Below are positions 18,347 to 26,120 of a stretch of 26,120 bases of DNA, one piece after another (within the stretch, counting starts at the first letter, position 1; each line of letters starts with the position of its first letter). The notes under the pieces were generated by a model, which had not been told where the DNA came from, did not search any database, and was given only the letters and a program-made list of their open reading frames with translations. Made by a program: the position numbers and the translations under genes. The stretch spans positions 1-26,120 of the forward strand of contig JAKSYS010000777.1 of the NCBI GenBank assembly GCA_022925895.1. The letters run 5' to 3'. Source of the DNA: Fragilaria crotonensis. Its lineage: Eukaryota; Bacillariophyta; Fragilariophyceae; Fragilariales; Fragilariaceae.

Positions 18347-19951
18347 TATGTGAGTTTTGAGATTAAGTGTTGTTGTGTTGTTTCCAAACAACAACGACGA
18401 GAAGTCCCAGGTTACGAGCACAATTTTCAAGTCCCAGGTTGGTACAAGGCACACGGTGACAGCAGCGTAACAGTAGAACAAGAATTAGCCAAGATTTTAG
18501 GCCCTAAATTACGCGCGCACATATAAATTTCTTATCATGGATGGATAAATTTTTATGTTTTGCTTTGAACCAATATTACAGAAACGAGGCAATGAAATCA
18601 TTCGATACCTTGATGAATATCTAGTCCAGTAGAAGATTGATTCGATAGTAGCTTAAACAATTACATCGTGAAGAATTCTTAACGGAATGGAATTGGAGGG
18701 GGAAGCTTTGTGAAACACATAAATTGAGTCGAAACATGCGCTAAATTATTGGTTCTAAGTAGTTTTTAGGTGGTACTCTAGGAGCAACGATCAACGATAA
18801 TGAATATTCGAAAACCTTGCACGAATCTTCCTTCAACTGTGTGCACTCGAACCGCCGCATTGGAGCTAGTAGTAATCGACATAAAGCATTGTATGGCTGA
18901 CAACAGCATGAGGGAACGAAATCAAGATTCTTGTACTTGTAGCCCTGTTGCTGGAAAAGTGCTACTGGTAGTCTAACAGTATCACAATTCACAATATATG
19001 TTGAAACTGACAACAGACAGCACAAATCTGTCATACCTACTGTGCTACTGTATGGTTTCTAATTGATGCAGGATTGTTTAGATTACTTGTCAAGATCGAC
19101 AAGATATGACCTGAGAATTGCACTTCCCGTTCAATGAAGTGAATTCAACTTGGCAAGATTGACCTGATTTCACTTGATGCATGAATCTCCAAGGTTCATT
19201 TGATCTTGCCAAAGCTAACTTTTGCCAGCGAAATTAGATCATAACTTTAGGATCTGCTATTTGTGTAACCCTTCGCACTTACTGTTAGTGTGGTGATTTT
19301 ATCACAGCACCCTAAAGTACTGTCTACAGTATACTAGTATCTACGAACAGAGTACGCCTCCGGCTGTCAACTCTAAGTACCAGGTATATACAATTGTACG
19401 ATATATACCATATACCATGGACCTCCGGAATTTGTACTTATTTGCATGTAGCTTCTACGTGATGTCAATACCAAGAAGAGCTGGTTTTCCGGATGCCCCA
19501 TTACTGTTCGAAAATTTCACTACTAGCTGGTGGAGTCGTCTACTGGACTATTCTGTCTACCGGTGTGTTCATACTTCATACTTCATACTCGCCCTGGCCA
19601 CCAGGCTGATATGAAATCGATTCGTATGACATACCTATTTCTGCCCGTTGCCTAACCCGAATGCTGCACAGTAATAGCGCTCGACTTCATTTAATTCATG
19701 GTGGCTGTCACCCAATCCAGGGGGATGGTCATCCGTGTGAGTTGAGTATCCCAGTATGTGGGTACAGCGGCAGCACGGTAAACTAGGCTTTTGGTTTTTT
19801 TGTCCTTGCCTTCCTCTTGTTCTGTTTTCCTCAATGTATGTTCTCTGCTTCTGAAATTCAGTTTTTTCCTTCGCCCAAAATTCCTCTTGGAGAGTTCGGT
19901 TCGTAATCACATTTCCTGCATCCTTGTACTTTATCTCTTTTTTTGGGAGTC
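18347..19951. other. Gene-poor interval
   Basis: No convincing gene, although short frames exist. A 10-bp inverted pair TTGGCAAGAT (19150-19159) and ATCTTGCCAA (19203-19212) is present, and AAGTCCCAGGTT occurs twice near 18400-18440. The sequence is otherwise unstructured AT-moderate DNA. Confidence 0.5.
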
Positions 19952-20404
19952 CTAACTGCTCTCATCCGGCTGTCCATCGACCGTGATTCCTGCTGTGTCT
20001 CCAACGCGACTTTCGCCCAAGTAAATGTCCTCACACGTTAACGGAAGCAAAAATTCGCACATGAGCCAGAGAGAACTGACAACTCCAATGAAACCAGTCA
20101 CTAGGAAGAGACCAAGGCACATGAGTCCCATACATCCGGAGTAGAGTACAAACGCCGAAATGCCGCTTGCCTCGAGTTGCGTGAAGAACCACACAACGGA
20201 ATACATAAAGACGTAAAGAGCAACGCTTCCGGCTGTGCAGAAGGAACGCACCACAAAAGGTAATTCTCGGCGCGGAACTGGAAGTACTAGCTCCGTCCGG
20301 GTTGAAACTGTACCTCCGATAAAAACAGAGACGGCGCCAGAAAAATCTGATCTCGCACGTAGCAAGCTGGTACTTCTGTACAGGATTGACAATCCAACTT
20401 CCAT
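19952..20404 (-). pseudogene. C-terminal fragment of a TM9SF/nonaspanin membrane protein
   Basis: The first ATG of this frame is at 20404 and the stop at 19952. From about residue 50 it reads VVRSFCTAGSVALYVFMYSV, then WFFTQLEASG and two further hydrophobic helices (ISAFVLYSGCMGLMCLGLFL, and TGFIGVVSSLWLMCEFLL). This order (RSF-x-T-x-G, YVF-x-YS, a short FF-x-L-E turn, then TG-x-IG) is the last part of the nine-helix TM9SF proteins of Golgi and endosomes. The large N-terminal lumenal domain and most helices are absent, and the usual K-x-D end is replaced by an acidic tail. The region upstream (VFIGGTVS, PVPRRELP) may be a rearranged piece of the same gene. Most likely a truncated duplicate. 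Confidence 0.55.
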
Positions 20405-20450
20405 ACTCACAAAACCTACTTCCGAGGGAACACTAACAATAGCATCTACT

Positions 20451-21650
20451 ATGACACCCCAATCCTCAAACCTCCCTTCCCTAGATGATGTTCTCCGGAT
20501 TTATATCCAAGACTTGAGAGCATGATGGAGTGCTCACATGATAAACTCACTGGTGGGAGGAATCTCGTCAAAAAACTTGAAACAAGAGGCAGAATGCATG
20601 CGACACTGTGATAATCCACAAGTTGTTGGGCCTATTCCCTAATGTTGATGCCCTCTTATACAATACCATAAAGTAGATAACAGCTACATTGCTGCACAAC
20701 GCTCAAAGCATGCTGTGCGGCGAGAAGCACGTGAGGTGGCTACTTGTGCTGATGCAGAGTTTGTGAACAAGAGGCAATGCATCGAGGCCGAAAGAAAGAC
20801 ACAATGTGTGCGTGAACAAATCTTGGCTACTAACTTGACATCACCACCTTGTTTAACAAGCAAAAAAGTGAATCGGCATCAATCTGCAATCAGACCCGGA
20901 CAATATGTTCTCGTTTCACAAGACTTGTCATCAGGAAAGGTTTCGCACGATGGAGAGGCTTGGGTGCTGGCGGTCCATGGTTCTCAGGGAAGCATGGTGT
21001 GTGATGTAGAGTACATAAAATGCACCGCAGGGAACAGAACACGAGGAGCAAAAGCAGTGCCACTTTCCCGTCTCACTTTGAAGAACTGTGTCTGGCATGT
21101 GGCCCAGCTTTCGTGCAACAAGCGAGGGTCAAAGCGCCAGCAAGCACACATGACAACACCGCCACCCAAAAAGATGATGTCAAAGGATTCGAAGCCATTG
21201 AAGGATATTCTTTCTCTTGCCTGTCAATCAGGTATGTCGAATGGATGGAGAGCACGAGAGATGGGGTTTGACGCCTGTGCTTCAAAACAGAATGCTCGCT
21301 TTCGTGATTGCTTTTGTCGTGACTTGGCGGAGTTGAAAGGTTTTCTCTCAGCTGTTCCCAAAATACGGATGCACAGTGAGCGAGGTTGTGATGGATCATG
21401 GAAAGTACGGAGGCAACAACACAACCCTTTCACCATAAAGTACTTACAATATGCTTGGGGGGTTGGTGTGCATTATGCAAACAACCTTGTATCCTTGGAG
21501 CATGACGTTTCTGCGAAAGGAATCACCGCTGCGGTGAAGTTGAGCAAGAGTGTGATCGACGATCGTGCAGCGGCAAGGGCATGGTACACACCTCAGCGTC
21601 GATTCATTGACAGAGATGTTAGCATACGAGTCTCGAAAGGCAAAGAATAA
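20451..21650 (+). pseudogene. Unrecognised ORF with in-frame stops in its first part
   Basis: An open frame runs from about 20649 to the stop at 21648-21650 without an early ATG. The same frame has an ATG at 20451 followed by MTPQSSNLPSLDDVLRIYIQ and further protein-like sequence, but with stops at 20523 (TGA), 20640 (TAA) and 20646 (TGA). The stretch CCCTAATG to AACAG (20637-20691) could be the 3' end of an intron instead. The main part contains RPGQYVLVSQDLSSGKVSHD and VLAVHGSQGSMVCDVEYIK, an SH3- or BAH-like pattern, then a Lys-rich linker and a C-terminal region ending YTPQRRFIDRDVSIRVSKGK. I recognise no family with certainty. It could be a mobile-element accessory gene or a broken host gene. 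Confidence 0.45.
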
Positions 21651-23160
21651 AATAAAAATAAAATATAACCTAATTATTGGGTTCGCACCGTGTACCAGCC
21701 GGTAGACCAGTACTGTGTACCCACACCCGGAGGCATACCGCGGGGTGATTTGTTAATATCTATACTGAGACATATTCTTTCCATTTGGTGCTATATCAGG
21801 ACGGATGGCGTTGGAAGAAAGACGTCAATAGAGTTTGTTGAGAGCTCTCGTCTTTCCTGTAAGCATCCATGGATTGTTTCACAATGTGCAACCATCTTCT
21901 GCAGTTTGACGCAGACCCACCAGGAATAAGTCTGTCCAAGGATCTGGAGCAGTAGTGCTGGTCATGTGGAGGCAAAAGGTGTGGCATGCCGTGATAGAGT
22001 CGGATCTCCGCAATATCGGTGTCTCGAGTCTGCCTCACTTCGTCGTCTGCTTTATCGTGGAGGGCAGAGTTCCTTGAGAGCTGTGAGACCCTCTCTAGTA
22101 CAACGGCTCCACATACATTGACTCGCTTGGGAGTCGAGTTAGTGCGAGACCGTCAGAAACAGAAGGGGGGCGGGAACACGACAAGAACACAATGAACGGG
22201 AGCGCGGCGGTATCCGACGAGGAACGTAGTTGCGAAGGTATCGGTGATGGCGGTGTCGTGAGTTGTAGATGTGGACGAAGCAACAACTGTACCTCTTCAC
22301 CCTTACGATCATAGACCGGCAAGAATGCAGTGGAGGTAATAGTTTAGGCTTAGTTAAAAGTTGTGGGCAATGTCAAAAGACACTGCCTTAAACTAGTACA
22401 ATAGCTGGTTCGGCACTGCAAAGTAAGTCGGTAAAGCAGTAAGTCCGAGTAGATGTAGTGACTGTGCGCAGTAGGCGGTAGCACAGTGATGTCAACGATG
22501 AGATATGCACTGACAGTGTTCAACTTAAAAATCAAGAAGATTTCTCTTTTTGAAACACAAACAACCTGTCAGTGCATCTAGAACAAAGAGAACAACGCCG
22601 GCATTGTACCAAAAGCTTACCCATACTGGTGGCAGGATCTCTTTGATCCTTTCACAGTAATTCCTCAAGGAGCGTTAACACAAATGGACGTGCATCGATT
22701 GGCTTGCCCGAAGCCAGAGCACTCGTAGAAGACCAGAACACATGTTGAGCGAGGATCTGCAGGCATCGTGTGCTGTCGTGTGATTGTGTGTCGTGGTGTT
22801 TCGTATTCTATCTTCTATCTCTGACCAAGTTCCTACGCAGAGATCTGCGCAAATCATTCCTCGACATGTGTTCAGCAAATGCAAGTTGTGGTGAGGAACA
22901 AGGAAGTTTTGTTTAGGCTCCGGGTTTTATCAAAACTGCATTTCTGTTGCGTGAAATTTCGTGAACGATTCCGGCTTCACGAAACTGACTGCAAGTTTTG
23001 TGGGGATAGTGGATAAGGACCGTGTTTCACAAAACTCACGGTAAGTTATGTTTTTGTTGAACAGTTTTGTGTATCGTAAGCATCGGGCTCACTGTCACAC
23101 AACAGGAGCATTTTGCACTCATGCACAATATACAATGCGTTGCTCTATCACCTTAGCCAA
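21651..23160. other. Gene-poor interval and upstream region of the lumen-protein gene
   Basis: Only short frames without homology. From about 22920 to 23070, AAAACTG / CAGTTTTG-like motifs recur in both orientations (TCAAAACTGC, GCAAGTTTTGTGG, CACAAAACTCAC, CAGTTTTGTG). They are the only notable structure before the ATG at 23161 and may belong to its promoter or 5' leader. Confidence 0.45.
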
Positions 23161-24390
23161 ATGAATCTTGTCATGCGACTGTTAGCGCTAGTGCTTCTAG
23201 TGCTAGTTCTAGCCTCCTTTCTGGATGGCGTAAATGGTTTTCAAGTGCAGTACGTGAATGTTGGGGTAAGCAGTGTGGCAAGGTTGATCTTCACACAGGG
23301 AAAGATACTGGTAGTACCGAGGACAGCAACGCTCGAGTTACACACTCACACGCAGCAAGTATGGAGCAGCAGCAACGTGGCGAACATTGCCAACACATCT
23401 ACAGATGATGATGGAGACCCTCTTGTTCGGATTGTGTCGCGACGTCGGTTCGGGCAATTGTTGTTCCTTCCTGTAGCCTCTGGTGCGGCATGTATGTTAC
23501 TGTCGCCACAACTGGCTCTAGCTGCTTCGCCGATGACAAGTGGAGAAGCAGATGGGCTCAAGGCTCGCCTTGAACGAAGTCTTCGTCCAAAGGCTCCAAA
23601 AGTCCTTCGATCACAGTTAAATCAGGACTTTGCAGTGCTACTAATGCGAGCTTCTTACAATGCCTTGGATCAGATCGATTGTGTGGCCATGGACCAGTTT
23701 CAACGAGATTTCTTTTTTATTCGACAGGCAGAATACCTACCCTACATTGAACAACTTGGCCCAGGGGTTGTACAGCAAGGGATGCTTACCGATCCCTACT
23801 ATTTTGATTTTATTTCTTTCGCACAGTATTCAACCATATCGAGAGAGGTGAACAATTCACCAGCATTGGTTTTTCAAGAACAGCAGCCGTCCGCCGATTC
23901 AGGACCTGATGAGCCTCAAACATTCGTGTCGACAGTTGTTAGACGCGATCCTTCGATAACCAACGACATGCTTTCGGCTCGTCATGATCAATTGGTGGGC
24001 AAAGCAATTATAGATCGATTGACTGAAACCTTTCAAGGTACCGCTAGCGCTATTCCAACAATACCTGACACAGGGTTTGATGCGAACGCTACCCTTTTGG
24101 CCTTGACACAGCTGGTAAAATTGTTCCTTGTGAATGGATTTGCTATTGATGGCAGCGTCGACGTAACCTCCAATGATACGACCGGAACTGAGTTTTGTAT
24201 CACTTTGACGAACCCCGATAACTTGTGGTCGGGCCAGGCTTTGAAACAAAGAAATGCTAGTCCTACAAACTGTTTCATTCTAAAGGCAGCCGTCGAGCTA
24301 ATTAGCCGTGCAGGATTGAGTCTGGTTGCCTCCTCCGTCAAATATCAGGGATATCAGGAGAAGTCGTATCTCAAGATTCGACGGCTTTAG
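23161..24390 (+). CDS. Nucleus-encoded thylakoid-lumen protein, function unknown
   Basis: The gene has 409 codons from ATG 23161; an upstream TTG extension in frame is disregarded. Residues 1-26 form a Leu/Val-rich signal peptide, and Phe27 follows (GVNG/FQVQ), which fits the Phe-at-+1 rule for diatom plastid import. A Ser/Thr-rich transit region follows. Residues 94-121 form a second, twin-arginine signal: SRRRF, a hydrophobic stretch, then ALA before residue 122. The mature part (about 288 residues) is soluble and mixed alpha/beta. It has four Cys, AVLLMRASYNALDQIDCVAM near its start and a C-terminal KAAVELISRAGLSLVASSVK. The double leader implies a folded cargo sent to the lumen by the Tat route. 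I cannot place it in PsbP, PsbQ or another named lumen family. It converges with the minus-strand carrier gene; 327 bp separate their stops. Confidence 0.75.
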   Translation: MNLVMRLLALVLLVLVLASFLDGVNGFQVQYVNVGVSSVARLIFTQGKILVVPRTATLELHTHTQQVWSSSNVANIANTSTDDDGDPLVRIVSRRRFGQLLFLPVASGAACMLLSPQLALAASPMTSGEADGLKARLERSLRPKAPKVLRSQLNQDFAVLLMRASYNALDQIDCVAMDQFQRDFFFIRQAEYLPYIEQLGPGVVQQGMLTDPYYFDFISFAQYSTISREVNNSPALVFQEQQPSADSGPDEPQTFVSTVVRRDPSITNDMLSARHDQLVGKAIIDRLTETFQGTASAIPTIPDTGFDANATLLALTQLVKLFLVNGFAIDGSVDVTSNDTTGTEFCITLTNPDNLWSGQALKQRNASPTNCFILKAAVELISRAGLSLVASSVKYQGYQEKSYLKIRRL

Positions 24391-24717
24391 TGTCGCAGCG
24401 CAGCTGCACCACGGTAACTATTAATCAAGAGTCCAAGGAAGTTAGAGCCCCTGCTAGGCCGTAAGCCAGATGATTCTATTCAATACTGTAGATTCCCCGT
24501 GGTGTCACCTGATGCTGAGGTACATATTTAGCTCTTTCTGCAGGGAGGGCTTCCTAATGGAACCTTTCATCCCGCCGGTTGATCCTCCAGGCCACATCTT
24601 CATCATTCGAAATCGATGCGACGGCAACAGCGTTATCGGTGATAAACGAGCGGGTGCAAAAGTACTCCTTAGCAAAGGTGGAAGCCAGATGACGCGTTCC
24701 AGCATAAGCAAATCAAT
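24391..24717. other. Intergenic region between convergent genes
   Basis: This holds the 3' regions of both flanking genes. No further gene or repeat was seen. Confidence 0.5.
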
Positions 24718-25743
24718 CTAGAAGAAAAGCATGAAGGGTTTATCGCTGCCTTCCCTTCTTCCCACCTTAGGAGGAGTGCTGGGTTTCGGTTTGTTAATGC
24801 ATGTGCATAGTATAGATCTCTTTCCCAGGAATCTCGGTGAGCAGAAGAGAATGCCGGTCCAGGATCCGATTCCAATCATAATACATCGCACAACAGTACT
24901 CTCAATGAAACCGGTGTAATCTTCGGAATACAAACCCCTGACCAAGTAGGCACCAGGCACCAGACCGAAGATGCCCGCCACAATATTGCCAACAGCATGC
25001 CGCCCCGTCCAACGGGCAAAGACACCTGCTGAAAATGTGACAGTTACCGACGCCATGAAATTTGGCAAGTTCCCAAAGGGCGCGTGAGACAGAGCCCAAG
25101 ACGTCGCGAATCCTAGTGTCCCATGGAACCCCATCACTAAAAGGTCTGATAATGAGCTCGGACAAAAGAGTCCAGACCACGACGTTGCTGCCAGGGGGAC
25201 AAGTAGCAAAAACCACCATTCACTGATGGACTGATCACAAGCGAGGTTTTCAAAACCACTTGGTTGTCCCATTATGACTACCGCGAGACTTTGTCCAGTT
25301 TGAAGAAAGTATGCAATCAGGCCGGTGAATAGGATACCTTCCAGCAAATCAGCGCCTCCAGCGACAGTGTGCCTGCTCATAATCTCCATGACGGCAAAGA
25401 CAATCTTAAAACCATGCAGTATGTCAAGGACACCCGCGAGCGACATGGCACCGAAGCATGTATCATCCGGCCATTGCAATGCAATCAAGCCGGCGAAAAG
25501 CCCAACTAGAACACTAGCGATCACTTCCAAAGCGATTCGTTCGGGTAATCGTAAGGAAGGCAATTTTATCACTGCCACAAGGAGAGAAAGGAATGCAGAA
25601 ACTATCATATCTTGCCACGAACCATTGAACCAAAAGGCACAGGCACCTGCAGCACTAGCCATATGGAAGAAGGCAGTAACTGCCATTGGGTACGAAACGT
25701 CTGGGGTGCTCTGAATCTTCTTGATAGAGGCCAACGCCTCCAT
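24718..25743 (-). CDS. ThrE/DUF1212-type multipass membrane protein (amino-acid exporter family)
   Basis: The frame has 341 codons from ATG 25743, which sits in a perfect ACCATGG context, to the stop at 24718-24720. It has about nine or ten hydrophobic segments. Residues 1-20 (EALASIKKIQSTPDVSYP) and FWFNGSWQDMIVSAFLSLLV match the A-x2-L-x2-I...P-x-YP / F-G-x-W-x-D pattern of ThrE proteins. Later come DLLEGILFTGLIAYFLQTGQ, LLVPLAATSW and a second half with GIFGLVPGAYLVRGLY. Known relatives export Thr/Ser (ThrE) or are fungal Prm10-type vacuolar or membrane proteins; substrate and location here are unknown. The frame stays open 70 codons upstream of the ATG, with family-like sequence (KLDPSDALLEVSAS, ELFYQLV), so the annotated start may be internal. 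Confidence 0.75.
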   Translation of the reverse strand: MEALASIKKIQSTPDVSYPMAVTAFFHMASAAGACAFWFNGSWQDMIVSAFLSLLVAVIKLPSLRLPERIALEVIASVLVGLFAGLIALQWPDDTCFGAMSLAGVLDILHGFKIVFAVMEIMSRHTVAGGADLLEGILFTGLIAYFLQTGQSLAVVIMGQPSGFENLACDQSISEWWFLLLVPLAATSWSGLFCPSSLSDLLVMGFHGTLGFATSWALSHAPFGNLPNFMASVTVTFSAGVFARWTGRHAVGNIVAGIFGLVPGAYLVRGLYSEDYTGFIESTVVRCIMIGIGSWTGILFCSPRFLGKRSILCTCINKPKPSTPPKVGRREGSDKPFMLFF

Positions 25744-26096
25744 GGTGACCAGTTGATAAAAGAGTTCGCGAGTTGATGCAGAGACTTCGAGAAGGGCATC
25801 GGAAGGATCGAGTTTGTGACCAGCAGTCTCTGAGCAAAGTCGTCGCGATTCAAAAATGAAAACCAGGTTGAAGCGTTCGATGCGGAGTTGAGGATCTCCG
25901 CGGCAAGCTCGTCGCGCTCTGATGAAAAATCGTGTTGACAGTCGCAGCAGCTTTCACATTCACGCGTCGACGACGACGCAGAAATCGCCTTTCGAAACTC
26001 CTCAGGGTGAGGAAGCTTCGTCGACCCATAATTGGAGCGTGATGCAAAGCTCGCCAGTCGAACCGCTACCGGAGTCATGCGATTAAGTTTGTACAT
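25744..26096 (-). other. Possible N-terminal coding region of the ThrE-like gene, in another frame
   Basis: ATG at 26094-26096 (context GCCATG) opens a frame that gives protein-like sequence, including HDFSSERDELAAEILNSASN and FLNRDDFAQRLLV. From about 25830 downward the carrier's own frame (AGHKLDPSDALLEVSASTRE) is the better fit to the ThrE family. Joining them needs an indel near 25815-25830 or an intron I could not define (no splice pair tested gave the right phase). The first ~70 residues expected of the DUF1212 domain are not seen in any frame. Confidence 0.35.
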
Positions 26097-26120
26097 GGCG
26101 AAACCTCGGACAGTTGAAAA

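Noticed and set aside
19417-19910. Short ORFs at 19417-19614 (+) and 19635-19910 (-)
   Set aside because: No domain, no neighbours in support, and composition like the surrounding non-coding DNA.
21690-22884. Small ORFs between the unassigned ORF and the lumen-protein gene
   Set aside because: Each is under 85 codons, several lack an ATG, and none shows a recognisable feature.
23030-23065. 5' UTR intron (GTAAGT ... AACAG) before the lumen-protein gene
   Set aside because: The interval would be only about 27 bases, too short for a spliceosomal intron.

Overview
The window is a chromosome end from a eukaryote, most likely a diatom or a close photosynthetic stramenopile. The evidence is a C-strand telomere at the left edge, low coding density, long minisatellites, a nucleus-encoded plastid protein with a bipartite leader (signal peptide, Phe at the predicted cleavage site, then a twin-arginine lumen signal), a TM9/nonaspanin fragment and a ThrE-type carrier. 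The organism call is inference. Intact genes should start at ATG; several long open frames begin at GTG or TTG and were re-started here.

Layout. 1-427 telomere, a mix of CCCTAA and CCCCTAA units. 428-1560 subtelomeric minisatellites, including a 37-bp unit. 1950-2319 copies of a palindromic site (CTACCATTTGGTAG) in front of a large + strand gene (2460-5959) whose core looks like a 2-oxoglutarate/Fe(II) dioxygenase, perhaps TET/JBP-like, with a -1 frame change in the middle. 6099-10304 (minus) is a decayed multidomain protein: zinc-finger head, tyrosine-recombinase-like motif, RecQ-like helicase and Cys-rich tail, broken by at least four frame changes. 10290-16386 is an accessory zone in which one terminal module (four short direct repeats at fixed, helical-turn-like spacing, a ~55-bp tail, CTTAGG) occurs six times in the same orientation. 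Each module has its own repeat sequence. Between modules lie a 40-bp minisatellite, an eight-site palindrome array, a second truncated zinc-finger gene and a 190-bp satellite. 16515-18346 is a dead DDE transposase. 18347-23160 is gene-poor, with a nonaspanin C-terminal fragment and an unrecognised broken ORF. 23161-24390 (thylakoid-lumen protein) and 24718-25743 (ThrE-like carrier, minus) are ordinary convergent genes marking the inner edge of the subtelomere.

How it fits together. The helicase protein begins at one module (10290-10445), and its first repeat overlaps its first codons. A paralogous head gene (12078-12614) begins in the same way at another module. The modules therefore look like the 5' ends of a family of related elements that have piled up here, each with its own repeat (iteron) sequence. 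I consider this the most likely undescribed system in the window. Many genes carry frame breaks; some could be assembly indels, which read mapping would settle.
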